Made by a program: the position numbers and the translations under genes. The notes under the pieces are model-generated. The model saw only the letters and a list, made by a program, of their open reading frames with translations. It was not told where the DNA came from and did no database searches. From assembly GCF_006439355.1 (NCBI RefSeq), contig NZ_VFTG01000004.1, forward strand, positions 124,001 to 188,000: 64,000 nucleotides of DNA, given 5' to 3'. The number at the start of each line of letters is the position of its first letter. Within the stretch, counting starts at the first letter, position 1. This document shows, piece after piece, positions 17,378 through 27,059 of the stretch. Origin of the DNA: Mesorhizobium sp. B4-1-3. GTDB lineage: Bacteria; Pseudomonadota; Alphaproteobacteria; Rhizobiales; Rhizobiaceae.

Positions 17378-18147
17378 TCGATCTTGCCCGAGAGCCGGTA
17401 GGCGAAAAGCCCGATCCATTCGCGCACCGCGATGGTGGTCGCCTGCACCGAGTCGACGGGATTGTCGCGATAGAAGCCGACGCCTTCCCTGCCTGAGGTG
17501 CGATAATCGACCGGCCACGGAATGGCCGCAAAACCCGCCTTGTCGAACAGCGCCTTGGCGCGCGGCATGTGGAAAGCCGACGTGACCAGCAGCCAGGTCT
17601 CGCCCGGTTTCGGCTCGACGAGCTTTCGCGAGAAGACAGCGTTCTCGTAAGTGTTGCGCGATTTGTCCTCGAGGATCATCCGATCGGCGGAGACGCCGAG
17701 CGCCCCAAGCAGGCGCGGTGCCGTGTCGGCGTCGCCCTCGCCGTCGAGGAAAAGCGAACCGTTGCCGCCGGACACCACGATCTTCGCTTGGAGAAAGCGT
17801 CTCGCCAGGATCGCGGTCTCGACCATCCGGTCGCCGCTGCTGTTCAACTCATAGCCGCCGCGCGCCAGGTTGATGGCGCCTTCGAAGCCGCCGCCAAGCA
17901 CGATGATGCCGTCGACCTTATCGGGCAATGGCGGCTTCGGAAAGCGTTCTTCCAGTGGCGTCAGCATCATCGCGCCGACCGACGTCCAGGCCGAAAGAAC
18001 CAGGATAGCGACGCCGAGCAAGCTCCCCGTCGCTGCCAGCCGACGGCGCCGGAACAGCGCTGCCAGCAGGCCGGCGAGCAGCAGGAAGATAGCCAGGTTG
18101 ATCGGTTGGCCGAAGAACCAGAAGATTTTCGACAGATAGTAGAACAT
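17350..18147 (-). CDS. YdcF/ElyC family (DUF218) membrane protein
   Basis: A 265-residue protein with two N-terminal membrane helices (about 8-30 and 38-60) and a DUF218 domain. Domain landmarks are DGIIVLGGGFEGAINL (about 79-94), SGGNGSLF, the DKSRNTYENAVFSRKL segment and LVTSAFHMPRAKALF. E. coli relatives (ElyC, SanA, YdcF) act in envelope or lipid-carrier homeostasis, but enzymatic activity is not settled. It lies 29 bp downstream of gatA on the same strand, so it may be the last gene of the gatC operon. Its 3' end overlaps the DUF599 gene on the opposite strand. Confidence 0.9.
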   Translation of the reverse strand: MFYYLSKIFWFFGQPINLAIFLLLAGLLAALFRRRRLAATGSLLGVAILVLSAWTSVGAMMLTPLEERFPKPPLPDKVDGIIVLGGGFEGAINLARGGYELNSSGDRMVETAILARRFLQAKIVVSGGNGSLFLDGEGDADTAPRLLGALGVSADRMILEDKSRNTYENAVFSRKLVEPKPGETWLLVTSAFHMPRAKALFDKAGFAAIPWPVDYRTSGREGVGFYRDNPVDSVQATTIAVREWIGLFAYRLSGKIDQFFPGPGG

Positions 18148-18176
18148 CCCTCACCCTCTCGTCGGAGGGGACGATG

Positions 18177-19742
18177 CTACCACCACTTTTCCGGCTGAAA
18201 TTTGCCCGCTGCCTCCTCGATGACATTGGCCGTCTGGAACAGCGTTTCCTCGTCGAACGGGCGGCCGATCAGCTGCAGGCCGAGCGGCAGGCCCTTGCCG
18301 TCGAGGCCGGCCGGCACGGAAATGCCGGGAAGACCCGCCATGTTCACCGTCACGGTGAAGATGTCGTTGAGGTACATTTTGACCGGATCGGAGGCCATGT
18401 CCTCGTCGGCGATGCCGAAGGCGGCCGACGGGGTCGCCGGCGTCAGGATGACGTCGACGCCGGCGGCGAAGACATTCTCGAAGTCGCGCTTGATCAGCGT
18501 GCGCACCTTCTGCGCTTGCAGGTAGTAGGCGTCGTAATAGCCCGCCGACAGCACATAGGTGCCGATCATGATGCGCCGCTTGACCTCGCGGCCGAAACCG
18601 GCGGCGCGCGTCTTCTCATACATGTCGACGATGTCCTTGCCTGGCACGCGCAGGCCATAGCGCACGCCGTCATAGCGGGCGAGGTTCGACGAGGCCTCGG
18701 CGGGCGCCACGATATAATAGGCCGGCAAGGCGTATTTGGTGTGCGGCAGCGAGATGTCGACGATCTCGGCGCCGGCATCCTTCAGCCAGGCGATGCCCTG
18801 CTGCCAGAGCGCCTCGATGTCTTGGGGCATGCCATCGACACGATACTCCTTCGGAATGCCGACCTTCATGCCCTTGATCGGCTTGCCGATCGCCGCTTCA
18901 TAGTCCGGCACCGGGCGGTCGACCGAGGTCGTGTCCTTCGGATCGACGGAAGCCATCGATTTCAGCAGGATTGCGGCGTCGCGCACGTCGCGCGCAATCG
19001 GCCCGGCCTGGTCGAGCGAGGAGGCGAAGGCGACGATGCCCCAGCGCGAGCAGCGACCGTAAGTCGGCTTGATTCCGACCGTGCCGGTCAGGGCGGCGGG
19101 CTGGCGGATCGAGCCGCCGGTATCAGTCGCGGTCGCGCCGGCGCACAGGAATGCGGCCACGGAGGATGCGGACCCGCCGGACGAGCCGCCCGGCACCAGT
19201 TGGGCATTGTCCAGCGTGCGCTGGGTCTTGGCGCCGCCCGCGGAGACAAATCCACCGTCGCCCTGATGCGTCGTCGGCATCACCACCGTGTCTAGGCGCG
19301 AGCGCCGCCACGGATTGATGACCGGGCCGTAATAGGAGGTTTCGTTGGACGAGCCCATGGCGAACTCGTCCATGTTGAGCTTGCCGAGCATCACCGCGCC
19401 GTCAGCCCAAAGATTGCTGGTTACGGTCGATTCATAGCGCGGCTTGAAGCCGTCCAGCACGTGGCTGCAGGCCTGAGTATGGATGCCTTCGGTGGCGAAC
19501 AGGTCCTTGATGCCGAGCGGAATGCCCTCCAGCGCGCCGCCCTCGCCCTTGGCGAGCTTGGCATCGGAGGTCTTTGCCATGTCGCGCGCCTTGTCGGCGG
19601 TGACAGCCACATAGGCATTGAGCACCGGATTGGCGCGATCGATGGCCGCGAGATAGGCCTCGGTGATTTCGGCCGCGGAGATCTCCTTGCCGCGCAGCTT
19701 GGCGCGGGCCTCGGAAATGGTGAGATGTGTGAGATCGCTCAT
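18177..19742 (-). CDS. gatA: Asp-tRNA(Asn)/Glu-tRNA(Gln) amidotransferase subunit A
   Basis: Glutaminase subunit of GatCAB, which amidates mischarged Glu-tRNA(Gln) and Asp-tRNA(Asn). The 521-residue protein has the amidase-signature triad: Lys79 (GIPLGIKD), cis-Ser in PGGSSGGS (about 188) and nucleophile Ser211 ([11 protein letters not shown]). It is about 28 residues longer than typical GatA because of an insert at about 148-177 between NPWRR and the GGSSGGS loop. The ATG overlaps the stop of the upstream acetyltransferase gene by one base (TGATG), indicating translational coupling. gatB is not in the window, so subunit genes are split. Confidence 0.96.
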   Translation of the reverse strand: MSDLTHLTISEARAKLRGKEISAAEITEAYLAAIDRANPVLNAYVAVTADKARDMAKTSDAKLAKGEGGALEGIPLGIKDLFATEGIHTQACSHVLDGFKPRYESTVTSNLWADGAVMLGKLNMDEFAMGSSNETSYYGPVINPWRRSRLDTVVMPTTHQGDGGFVSAGGAKTQRTLDNAQLVPGGSSGGSASSVAAFLCAGATATDTGGSIRQPAALTGTVGIKPTYGRCSRWGIVAFASSLDQAGPIARDVRDAAILLKSMASVDPKDTTSVDRPVPDYEAAIGKPIKGMKVGIPKEYRVDGMPQDIEALWQQGIAWLKDAGAEIVDISLPHTKYALPAYYIVAPAEASSNLARYDGVRYGLRVPGKDIVDMYEKTRAAGFGREVKRRIMIGTYVLSAGYYDAYYLQAQKVRTLIKRDFENVFAAGVDVILTPATPSAAFGIADEDMASDPVKMYLNDIFTVTVNMAGLPGISVPAGLDGKGLPLGLQLIGRPFDEETLFQTANVIEEAAGKFQPEKWW

Positions 19743-20200
19743 CAGGCAAGGCTCTTTTCGTAAAACACCGACCATTCGGAGTCGGGATAATCCAGCACCG
19801 GTCCGCAACGCGTGAATCCGGCGCGCTCATAGACGGTCCAGGCGGCGGGATGGCGATCGCCGGTTTCCAGCACCAGCCGCATCAGCCCTTCCTGCCGGGC
19901 AAGCCCCTCGACGCGTCCGACGATCTCGGCGCCGATCTTGCGGCCGCGATGCGAAGGCCGGGTGTACATGCGCTTGACTTCACCGACCGCGCCATCATGG
20001 CGCTTGAGCGCGCCGCAACCGACGGCAAGGCCGTTGTCACGCGCGATGAACACCGTCGTGTCCGGGCCTGCCATCTGCTCGACGGTCAGATGATAGCAAT
20101 GCTCGGGCGGGGTCAGTTCGAGCAGCGCGGCATTGAGCTCGGCGACCAGCGCCCGCACGTCGTCCTGCAAAGGCGTCTCGACGGCGATCTCGACAGCCAC
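19742..20200 (-). CDS. GNAT family N-acetyltransferase inside the gat operon
   Basis: A 152-residue GNAT protein; acetyl-CoA-binding motif A is recognisable in [24 protein letters not shown] (R/Q-x-x-G-x-G/A variant RGRKIG) and motif B in [21 protein letters not shown]. The substrate is unknown; relatives acetylate small molecules, peptides or antibiotics. The start is GTG (20200), four bases after the gatC stop, with GTGGAG as ribosome site. The stop overlaps the gatA ATG. It is therefore co-translated with gatC and gatA, which is an unusual position and may mean a conserved link to aminoacyl-tRNA or simply operon hitch-hiking. Confidence 0.9.
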   Translation of the reverse strand: MAVEIAVETPLQDDVRALVAELNAALLELTPPEHCYHLTVEQMAGPDTTVFIARDNGLAVGCGALKRHDGAVGEVKRMYTRPSHRGRKIGAEIVGRVEGLARQEGLMRLVLETGDRHPAAWTVYERAGFTRCGPVLDYPDSEWSVFYEKSLA

Positions 20201-20204
20201 GGCC

Positions 20205-20492
20205 CTACTCCACCACCTTCGGAACGAGGAAGAAGTTCTCTTCCGTTGCCGGCGCATTGGCGACGATGTCGGCGGGCTTGTTGCCGTCGGTCACGACATC
20301 CTCGCGCTTCTTCATCTCCATCGGCGTGACCGAGGTCATCGGCTCGACGCCCGAAACATCGACCTCGTTCAATTGTTCGACGAAGCCGAGGATGGCGTTC
20401 AGTTCGCCGGTCATGCGCTCGGCGTCCTCCTCGCTCACCGCGATACGAGCAAGGCGCGCGACGCGCTTCACGGTCTGAAGATCAACGGACAT
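20205..20492 (-). CDS. gatC: Asp/Glu-tRNA amidotransferase subunit C
   Basis: Small scaffold subunit that wraps around GatA and stabilises the GatCAB complex. The 95-residue protein opens [21 protein letters not shown], continues with [22 protein letters not shown], and ends with the [17 protein letters not shown] tail, all diagnostic. The ribosome site GAGGCG lies nine bases before the ATG. First gene of a gatC, acetyltransferase, gatA (and possibly ydcF-like) operon. Confidence 0.97.
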   Translation of the reverse strand: MSVDLQTVKRVARLARIAVSEEDAERMTGELNAILGFVEQLNEVDVSGVEPMTSVTPMEMKKREDVVTDGNKPADIVANAPATEENFFLVPKVVE

Positions 20493-20634
20493 GTTCTTTT
20501 CGCCTCGGGAAAACCAGTGCGGGCTATAGCGGCGCGGCGCTCAGCGCGCAACATGGATCATGCCGGCCGATCGGCCTTGAGATGCTTAGGGGGCGCCCAA
20601 GGCAGCGCGCCCCCATCGCAGAGGAGCAAAGCGC

Positions 20635-21342
20635 CTAGATCGTGATCGCCTTGCCGATCTCGGGTAGCGCCACCTGGACGCCCGAGCCTTCCATGCCGGT
20701 GACGAACTTGTCGGCCGTCTGGTCGATCATCGAGAACGTGCCGAAATGGCAGGGAACGACGGTCTCGAAGCTGAAGAATCGCCGGCAGGCAAGGGCCGCC
20801 ACCGCACCGCCCATGGTGAAGCGGTCGCCGATCGGCACGATGCCGATCTTCGGTTCGTGCAGTTCGTTGATCAGGCCCATGTCCGAGAAGATGTCGGTGT
20901 CGCCCATGTGATAGAGCGTCTTATCCTCGGGAAAATGCAGGACCAGCCCACCGGGATTGCCGAGATAGGTGTTCGTGCCACCGTCGCCGCCGAAGGAGGA
21001 CGAGTGCAGCGCCTGGACAAAGGTGGTGGTGAACGGCCCGCAATCGACGGTGCCGCCGATATTGCCCGGGTTGATCTTGTCGCCGCTGACGCCCTGGCCG
21101 ACGAGATACATGCAGATCTCGAAATTGGCGACCAGCATGGCGCCGCTCTTCTTCAGCACCTCGACGGCGCCGCTGACATGGTCATTGTGGCCGTGGGTCA
21201 GGAGAACGTGGGTCACGCCTTCCGCCGGCCCTTCCCAACCGCCCGTCCAGGACGGATTGCCGACCAGATAGGGGTCGATGAGAATGGTGGCGTCCTTGGT
21301 CTCGACGCGGAATGCCGAATGTCCGTACCAGGTCAGTTTCAT
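20635..21342 (-). CDS. UPF0173 metal-dependent hydrolase (MBL fold)
   Basis: A 235-residue metallo-beta-lactamase-fold protein of the YtkL/UPF0173 type. It starts [20 protein letters not shown] and contains the zinc-binding [11 protein letters not shown] motif (His/His/Asp/His, about residues 50-60), the later [11 protein letters not shown] and PCHFGTF segments with the remaining ligands. The family is cytoplasmic with no agreed substrate. The ATG has a strong GAGGAAGG ribosome site. It stands between gatC and ruvX as a single gene; ruvX is divergent. Confidence 0.92.
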   Translation of the reverse strand: MKLTWYGHSAFRVETKDATILIDPYLVGNPSWTGGWEGPAEGVTHVLLTHGHNDHVSGAVEVLKKSGAMLVANFEICMYLVGQGVSGDKINPGNIGGTVDCGPFTTTFVQALHSSSFGGDGGTNTYLGNPGGLVLHFPEDKTLYHMGDTDIFSDMGLINELHEPKIGIVPIGDRFTMGGAVAALACRRFFSFETVVPCHFGTFSMIDQTADKFVTGMEGSGVQVALPEIGKAITI

Positions 21343-21459
21343 AATGCCTTCCTCGATTTTTCCGTTGCCGAAGGATAGAACGCTGGCGGCAAATTGAAAG
21401 TAGCGCGGCGCTCTCCACCGTCAAAAGGATGTGTGACGCCCGGATGTCAGAGGAAGCCG

Positions 21460-21942
21460 TTGGGCATTATTTCAATCGAGGAACTGCCGGCGCGGCTTGC
21501 CGACGGCAAGACGCTTGCCGGGCTCGATCTCGGCGACAAGACGATCGGCATGGCGGTCTCCGATCGCGGGCTGTCTTTCGCTCATCCACGCCCGGTGATC
21601 CTGCGCAAGAAATTTTCGCTGGATGCCGCCCAGTTGCTCGCGCAGTTCGAGAAGGACAATGTCGGCGCCGTCGTGCTCGGCCTCCCCGTCAACATGGACG
21701 GGTCGGAAGGCCCTCGTGCGCAAAAATCACGCGCCTTCGTCCGCAACATGGCGCCGCTTTCCGACCTGCCTTTCGTGCTGTGGGACGAGCGGCTGTCGAC
21801 GGTCGCGGCCGAGCGGACGCTGATCGAGATGGATTTCTCGCGCAAGAAGCGCGCCGGCAAGATCGATTCGGCGGCCGCCGCCTTTATTCTGCAGGGAGCG
21901 TTGGACCGGCTTCAGTCGCTCGGCCGAGCTGATCGGAACTGA
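21460..21942 (+). CDS. ruvX: RuvX/YqgF family nuclease
   Basis: RNase H-fold protein proposed to process 16S rRNA ends and long known as a putative Holliday junction resolvase. The 160-residue product contains [16 protein letters not shown] (first catalytic Asp), [28 protein letters not shown] and [12 protein letters not shown] (last Asp). The start is TTG at 21460, with GAGGA seven bases upstream; the frame is open 22 codons further but without homology. Its 3' end overlaps the convergent DUF6105-like gene by 59 bp. Confidence 0.93.
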   Translation: MGIISIEELPARLADGKTLAGLDLGDKTIGMAVSDRGLSFAHPRPVILRKKFSLDAAQLLAQFEKDNVGAVVLGLPVNMDGSEGPRAQKSRAFVRNMAPLSDLPFVLWDERLSTVAAERTLIEMDFSRKKRAGKIDSAAAAFILQGALDRLQSLGRADRN

Positions 21943-22225
21943 TATCGCTCTGCCGGCGCTGCTTGATCCATTCGGCGATGTTGCGCCGGCGGCGGAAGGC
22001 CCAAAGCCCCATGAGCAGGAAAAAGTCGAAAACGCAGGTCCGCGCCACCATGCCCGGGATGATAGCCGGATCGACGCCGAGAATCTGGCCGTAGAGCTGG
22101 AAAGCGAAATCGTGCACCTGCCGGCTCAGCATCGCATAGCCGAAATTCATGTCGTTGGCCGACAGGAAGAACCATCCCCAGAAGATGGCCATCGGAGCAG
22201 CCCAGAGGGTGAATATCGTGCGCAT
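21884..22225 (-). CDS. Small membrane protein, DUF6105-like
   Basis: A 113-residue protein with an N-terminal helix ([20 protein letters not shown]), a middle segment containing [27 protein letters not shown], a second helix near 62-78 and a basic tail. This matches a Rhizobiales-specific family I recall as DUF6105; function unknown. Start ATG at 22225 overlaps the stop of the upstream membrane protein gene by one base, so they form an operon. The last 59 bp overlap ruvX on the other strand. Confidence 0.8.
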   Translation of the reverse strand: MRTIFTLWAAPMAIFWGWFFLSANDMNFGYAMLSRQVHDFAFQLYGQILGVDPAIIPGMVARTCVFDFFLLMGLWAFRRRRNIAEWIKQRRQSDISSDQLGRATEAGPTLPAE

Positions 22226-22815
22226 CAGCGCCTGCCTCCAGGCTTGTTTTCCGGGCGGCCGGATATGCGGGAAAGAAGCGAACTGTGCGCGGCGCTCATC
22301 GCCATGCGCGCGGCGGCGCGAACATCGCCCTCGGGCAAATGCATTGCGGCAAAGTTGGAGCGGCGTTCGGCCAGCACCGCGACATAGGAGGCAAGCAGCG
22401 CCGTCATCTGGATGGCGACGATCATGAACAGGCCGTTTATGCCTTGCGCCACGCCGCCGATGAGGATCAGCGAAAGCAGGAGCGACGCCGCGATGAAGGC
22501 GATCCGCGCCACGCTCTCGCCCGCGTCCGGCCTTGCCGCCGCGTTCAGCAGCGTTTCGACGAAGGCCCAGCAGAACAACACCGCGACGGTCAGGAGCGCA
22601 ATGGAAAGCGGCGCCAGAACGGCAACATTTTCAAGCTCGGGAAGCCCGTTGGCCTTGACTGAGAGGCCAAGCACGCCAAGCGCCGTCGCTATGCCGCGGC
22701 TGCCGTCCATGCAGATATAGGCAAGCAGGGCGAAAACCACCGCCCAATGCAAGGCCAGAACTGAGCTCAACACGTGCCGCATACGCTTCCCGCTGACGGA
22801 GCTCGGGGAGGCCAT
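22225..22815 (-). CDS. Hypothetical multi-pass membrane protein
   Basis: A 196-residue protein with four predicted membrane helices: about residues 15-35 (SSVLALHWAVVFALLAYI), 62-85, 103-122 (IAFIAASLLLSLILIGG) and 127-147. The C-terminal 45 residues are polar and basic (RMAMSAAHSSLLSRISGRPE). The ATG at 22815 follows an AGGGAAAGG ribosome site. It is translationally coupled to the DUF6105-like gene downstream (TGATG), so the two probably form one membrane unit. I do not recognise the family. Confidence 0.75.
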   Translation of the reverse strand: MASPSSVSGKRMRHVLSSVLALHWAVVFALLAYICMDGSRGIATALGVLGLSVKANGLPELENVAVLAPLSIALLTVAVLFCWAFVETLLNAAARPDAGESVARIAFIAASLLLSLILIGGVAQGINGLFMIVAIQMTALLASYVAVLAERRSNFAAMHLPEGDVRAAARMAMSAAHSSLLSRISGRPENKPGGRR

Positions 22816-22940
22816 GGTTAACCTTTCCCTACTCCAGCAAACGGAGATTGGGCTTTGCAACGGCTCACCGCAATGGAAACCATTTGTTAAGGTTAACAGC
22901 TATCCACAGATAGGCAATCCGCCCATGAAGCCGAACAGCG

Positions 22941-22966
22941 TGAAGCGGTTTTCGGATCATGCTCTT
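22941..22966. repeat. Half copy of repeat family A
   Basis: GCGGTTTTCGGATCATGCTCT matches the right arm of the family-A palindromes (compare 27085-27107); the left arm is missing. It lies between the divergent membrane-protein promoter region and the end of the acyl-CoA dehydrogenase gene. Confidence 0.6.
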
Positions 22967-22981
22967 CGATTTAGAGCGGGA

Positions 22982-24610
22982 TCAGGTCACCGGCGGATAG
23001 AGCGTGTCGATGATCATGCGCGCGTCGTGGCGCGAATCAAGCATGCCGTAGGTGGTGCGCCACTGGCCGCCCAGCCGCGTTTCGACGAAGGCGTCGGCGA
23101 TCCGCCCTGCTCCCAGCCGGCGCAGCTCCGCCGCCGCGGCCGACAGCGCTAGCTGTTCGGTGAGCAGCCGCGCCGAGCCCTGGTCGGTCGCCGCCACCTG
23201 CATGGCCGCCTTCAGCACGCCGATGGTGCCGCGCCCACCGGCGCCGAGATCGCGGTCGATGCCGGCGAGCACTTCCTCGAACAGGCCGGGCGCGCGGCCG
23301 AGCACGCGCAGCACGTCGAGCGCCATGACATTGCCCGATCCTTCCCAGATCGCGTTGACCGGCGCCTCGCGATAGAAGCGGGCAAGCGGCGCTTCCTCGA
23401 CATAGCCGTTGCCGCCAAGGCATTCCATCGCCTCATAAAGCAGCGCCGGCGCGATCTTGCAGACCCAGTATTTGACCACCGGCGTCATGGCGCGGGCAAA
23501 GGCCGCCTCGCCGCGATCGCTTGCCGCCTCGTCGAAAGAACGCGCCAGCCGGAATGACAGCGCCGTGGCCGCGGCGACATCGAGCGCCATGTCGGCCAGA
23601 ACCCGCTGCATCAGCGGCTGGTCGATCAGGTTCGAGCCGAACACCTGGCGATGGCGCGTGTGATGCACAGCCTCCGCAAGGCCCGCCCGCATCAGCGCCG
23701 ACGAAGCGACCGCACAGTCGAGCCGGGTCAGCGTCACCATGTCCATGATCGTCTTCACGCCGGCGCCCGGGTCGCCGACCATCTCACCGATGGCATTGAC
23801 GAACTCCACCTCCGACGAGGCGTTGGAGCGATTGCCGAGCTTGTCCTTCAGCCGCTGGAAGCGGAAGCCGTTGCCGGAACCATCGCCCAGGATGCGCGGA
23901 ACGAGGAAGCAGGACAGTCCCTCCGATGCCTGGGCAAGCACCAGGAAGGCATCCGACATCGGCGCCGACATGAACCACTTGTGGCCGGTCAACCGGTAAA
24001 ACCCGCTTCCCGTACGCTCCGCCCTGGTGGTGTTGGCGCGCACATCGGTGCCGCCCTGCTTCTCGGTCATGCCCATGCCGAGTGTCAGGCCGGTCTTCTG
24101 CACCGGCGGCTTCTGCGTCTGGTCGTATTTGCGCGTCGTCACGCGCGGCGCCCATTCGCGGAAAAGCTTCGGGCTCGCCATCAGCGCCGCAAGCGAGGCG
24201 CTGGTCATCGTGATGGGGCACAAATGCCCCGTCTCGAGTTCGGCGGTCAGATAGAAACGCGCCGCCCTCACCTGATGGCGGCGGCCGATCTCGGCGTCGC
24301 CGTTTTCCCACACCGAAGAATGCAGGCCGCCGGCAATCGAGCGGCGCATCAAGGCGTGGTAGGCCGGGTGATATTCGACCAGGTCGAGGCGCCGGCCCTG
24401 GCGGTCATGGGTGCGCAATTTCGGCGTGTCGGTGTTCGCGAGACGGGCAAGCTCCTGCGCCTCCGGCGTCATCACGAACCGGCCAAGGCCGTCGAGATCC
24501 TTGCGCACGGCCTCGGAAAAACGCTCGGCAAGCTGGATGAGCAACGGATCGCCCCGCCATGCATTGCCGCCTGCCAGCGGCGGCGGCTGGTTGATCACCT
24601 CGTCGGTCAC
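22982..24610 (-). CDS. AidB-like acyl-CoA dehydrogenase
   Basis: A 542-residue flavoprotein with the length and extra C-terminal domain of E. coli AidB (541), a protein induced during alkylation damage whose true substrate is unclear. Landmarks: VINQPPPLAGGNAW at the start, MGMTEKQGGTDVRANTT (FAD contact, about 180), HKWFMSAPMSDAF, and the C-terminal MECLGGNGYVEE plus AIWEGSGNVMALDVLR. The GTG at 24610 has AAGGA at ideal spacing; TTG codons 2 and 10 codons upstream are alternatives, because a 16-bp duplication has doubled the ribosome site. Probable role in acyl-CoA or alkylation stress metabolism; inference. Confidence 0.9.
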   Translation of the reverse strand: MTDEVINQPPPLAGGNAWRGDPLLIQLAERFSEAVRKDLDGLGRFVMTPEAQELARLANTDTPKLRTHDRQGRRLDLVEYHPAYHALMRRSIAGGLHSSVWENGDAEIGRRHQVRAARFYLTAELETGHLCPITMTSASLAALMASPKLFREWAPRVTTRKYDQTQKPPVQKTGLTLGMGMTEKQGGTDVRANTTRAERTGSGFYRLTGHKWFMSAPMSDAFLVLAQASEGLSCFLVPRILGDGSGNGFRFQRLKDKLGNRSNASSEVEFVNAIGEMVGDPGAGVKTIMDMVTLTRLDCAVASSALMRAGLAEAVHHTRHRQVFGSNLIDQPLMQRVLADMALDVAAATALSFRLARSFDEAASDRGEAAFARAMTPVVKYWVCKIAPALLYEAMECLGGNGYVEEAPLARFYREAPVNAIWEGSGNVMALDVLRVLGRAPGLFEEVLAGIDRDLGAGGRGTIGVLKAAMQVAATDQGSARLLTEQLALSAAAAELRRLGAGRIADAFVETRLGGQWRTTYGMLDSRHDARMIIDTLYPPVT

Positions 24611-24642
24611 GCCCAATCCTTCAGTTGCCCAATCCTTCAATT
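24611..24642 (-). repeat. 16-bp tandem duplication at the aidB-like start
   Basis: Units 24611-24626 and 24627-24642 (GCCCAATCCTTCARTT on the plus strand) are identical except one base. Read on the minus strand each contains GAAGGATTG, giving two Shine-Dalgarno sequences in tandem before the GTG start. Confidence 0.8.
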
Positions 24643-24770
24643 GGCCGAGAGGTTCTTAGCATTTCCAAGGCCGCGGTCGCGAATCCGGAGCCCCCGGGCC
24701 TTATAGCCCAAGCCGCGGAAGGCGCGCGACGAAAATACCGGGGAGAACGCCCGCAATCCAAAGCTGGCGC

Positions 24771-24799
24771 TTGCCGCAGGCCGGGCCGCACCCTATAGC
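24771..24799 (+). promoter_or_regulatory. Possible pyrB promoter
   Basis: -35 TTGCCG (24771-24776) and -10 TATAGC (24794-24799) with a 17-bp spacer. The predicted start would be only about 5 bases before the pyrB ATG, so the mRNA could be nearly leaderless. Confidence 0.35.
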
Positions 24800-24810
24800 A
24801 GCGCCTTGAG

Positions 24811-25776
24811 ATGACCGACGCTTCGTCCCTGCCGCTCTTTCCCCACCGCCATCTTCTCGGCATCCGCGATCTGTCCCCGTCCGATATCGAGCTGTTGCTC
24901 GATCGCGCCGACCAGGCCGTGGCGATCTCACGGCAATCGGAAAAGAAAACCTCGACGCTGCGCGGCCGCACCCAGATCAACCTGTTCTACGAGGCGTCGA
25001 CCCGCACGCAGTCCTCCTTCGAGCTGGCCGGCAAGCGTCTCGGCGCCGACGTCATGAACATGTCGGTGGCGAGTTCCTCGGTGAAGAAGGGCGAGACGCT
25101 GATCGACACGGCGATGACGCTCAACGCCATGCGCCCCGACATCCTGATCATCCGCCACCAATCGGCCGGTGCGGCTGCGCTGCTGGCCCAGAAGGTCGGC
25201 TGCTCGGTGGTCAATGCCGGTGATGGCGCGCATGAGCACCCGACCCAGGCGCTGCTCGACGCGCTGACCATCCGCCGCGCCAAGGGTCCGCTGTCAAAGC
25301 TGATCGTGGCGATCTGCGGCGACATCCTGCATTCGCGCGTCGCCCGCTCCAACATCATGCTTCTGAACGCGCTCGGCGCGCAGGTGCGCGTCGTGGCTCC
25401 CTCGACGCTGCTGCCCTCCGGCATCGACAGGATGGGCGTGATCGTCGCGCGCTCGATGGCAGAAGGGCTGAAGGACGCCGACGTGGTCATGATGCTGCGC
25501 CTGCAGCGCGAGCGCATGGAAGGCGCCTTCGTGCCGTCGATCCGCGAATATTTTCGCTATTTCGGCCTCGATGCCGAGAAGCTGAAAGCCGCCAAGGACG
25601 ATGCGCTGGTCATGCACCCCGGCCCGATGAACCGCGGCGTCGAGATTGCCTCCGAGATCGCCGACGGACCGCAAAGCGTCATCCAGGAACAGGTCGAGAT
25701 GGGGGTGGCCGTACGCATGGCGGTGATGGAAGCGCTGCTTGATCCGCGCCGCAACCATGAGGGGCGCGGCGCATGA
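24811..25776 (+). CDS. pyrB: Aspartate carbamoyltransferase catalytic subunit
   Basis: Second step of pyrimidine synthesis: carbamoyl phosphate plus aspartate gives carbamoyl-aspartate. The 321-residue protein shows the carbamoyl-phosphate loop [15 protein letters not shown] (about 68-82), SSSVKKGE, the HPTQALLD motif (about 150) and the C-terminal [10 protein letters not shown]. There is no pyrI regulatory gene. It overlaps the dihydroorotase-like gene by four bases (ATGA). This is the class in which ATCase forms a complex with an inactive dihydroorotase homologue, as in Pseudomonas. Confidence 0.97.
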   Translation: MTDASSLPLFPHRHLLGIRDLSPSDIELLLDRADQAVAISRQSEKKTSTLRGRTQINLFYEASTRTQSSFELAGKRLGADVMNMSVASSSVKKGETLIDTAMTLNAMRPDILIIRHQSAGAAALLAQKVGCSVVNAGDGAHEHPTQALLDALTIRRAKGPLSKLIVAICGDILHSRVARSNIMLLNALGAQVRVVAPSTLLPSGIDRMGVIVARSMAEGLKDADVVMMLRLQRERMEGAFVPSIREYFRYFGLDAEKLKAAKDDALVMHPGPMNRGVEIASEIADGPQSVIQEQVEMGVAVRMAVMEALLDPRRNHEGRGA

Positions 25777-27059
25777 GCGTGACCGTCTTCAGCAAGGCGC
25801 ACATCGTCGACCCGTCGCGCGGCGTGGACGAGATCGGCAGCGTTATCGTCGACGGCCGCAAGATCGTCGCGGCCGGGAAAACCGCATTGAACCAGGGCGT
25901 GCCGGAAGGCGCCACCGTCGTCGATTGCGCCGGCAAGACGATCATTCCGGGCCTTGTCGACGCGCGCGTCTTCATCGGCGAACCCGGCGGCGAGCATCGT
26001 GAGACCATCGCCTCGGCAAGCGTGGCGGCGGCAGCCGGCGGCGTCACCTCCGTCGTCATGATGCCCGACACCGACCCGGTGATCGACAATGTGGCGCTGG
26101 TCGAATTCGTGCTGCGCACGGCACGCGATACCGCAAGCGTCAACATCTTTCCGGCGGCCGCGATCACCAAGGGCCTGGAAGGCCGCGAGATGACCGAGTT
26201 CGGCCTGCTGCGCGAGGCGGGCGCCGTCGCCTATACCGACGGCCGGCATACGATCGCCAATGCGCTGGTGATGCGCCGCGCGCTGACCTATGCGCGCGAT
26301 TTTGGCGGCGTCATCGCGCATGAGACGCAGGATGCCAACCTTGCGTCATCCGGTGTGATGAACGAAGGCCTCTATGCGAGCTGGCTCGGTCTGTCGGGCA
26401 TTCCGCGCGAGGCCGAGCTGATCCCGCTCGAACGCGACCTGGCATTGGCGCGGCTGACCGGCGGCGCCTATCACGCGGCCAAGATCTCATCCGCGATGGC
26501 GGCCGGCGCGGTGAACCGGGCAAAGACGGACGGAGCCAACGTCACGGCCGGGGTCGCCATCCACAATCTGTCGCTCAACGAGAACGATGTCGGCGAATAC
26601 CGCACCTTCTTCCGGCTGACCCCGCCCCTGCGCGCCGAGGACGACCGGCTGGCGATGATCGAAGCGATCAAGGACGGCACGATCGACGTCATCGTCTCCT
26701 CGCACGACCCGCAGGACGTCGACACCAAGCGCCTCCCCTTCGCCGATGCCGCCGCCGGCGCGATCGGGCTGGAGACGCTGCTTGGCGCGGCGCTGCGGCT
26801 CTATCACAACGGCGATGTGCCGCTCACCAGGCTGATCGAGACGCTGTCCACGGCGCCGGCGCGACTGTTCGGCCTGCCGGGCGGCACACTGAAGCCGGGC
26901 GCGCCGGCCGATCTCGCGGTCGTTGATCTCGACGAGCCGTGGATCGTCAGCGAAAGCGGCCTGCGTTCGCGTTCGAAGAACACCTGCTTTGAAGGCGCGC
27001 GCCTGCAGGGCAAGGTCTTGCAGACGATGGTCGCGGGTCGCACGGTGTTTTCTGCCTAG
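25773..27059 (+). CDS. Pseudo-dihydroorotase (metal-site-deficient PyrC homologue)
   Basis: A 428-residue amidohydrolase-fold protein of dihydroorotase length. The start ([33 protein letters not shown]) aligns with genuine enzymes, but the obligatory HxH metal ligands are Arg65-Val66-Phe67. Other ligand regions are also changed: SSHDPQD replaces the usual DHAPH segment. This matches the non-catalytic pDHO that assembles with ATCase in Pseudomonas. It is translationally coupled to pyrB. An active dihydroorotase must then be encoded elsewhere. Database names such as dihydroorotase would overstate its activity. Confidence 0.88.
   Translation: MSVTVFSKAHIVDPSRGVDEIGSVIVDGRKIVAAGKTALNQGVPEGATVVDCAGKTIIPGLVDARVFIGEPGGEHRETIASASVAAAAGGVTSVVMMPDTDPVIDNVALVEFVLRTARDTASVNIFPAAAITKGLEGREMTEFGLLREAGAVAYTDGRHTIANALVMRRALTYARDFGGVIAHETQDANLASSGVMNEGLYASWLGLSGIPREAELIPLERDLALARLTGGAYHAAKISSAMAAGAVNRAKTDGANVTAGVAIHNLSLNENDVGEYRTFFRLTPPLRAEDDRLAMIEAIKDGTIDVIVSSHDPQDVDTKRLPFADAAAGAIGLETLLGAALRLYHNGDVPLTRLIETLSTAPARLFGLPGGTLKPGAPADLAVVDLDEPWIVSESGLRSRSKNTCFEGARLQGKVLQTMVAGRTVFSA

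Noticed and set aside
22816..22940. CtrA-type binding sites in GTTAAGGTTAAC and GGTTAACC upstream of the membrane protein gene
   Set aside because: Half-site spacing does not match TTAA-N7-TTAA well enough to support a call.
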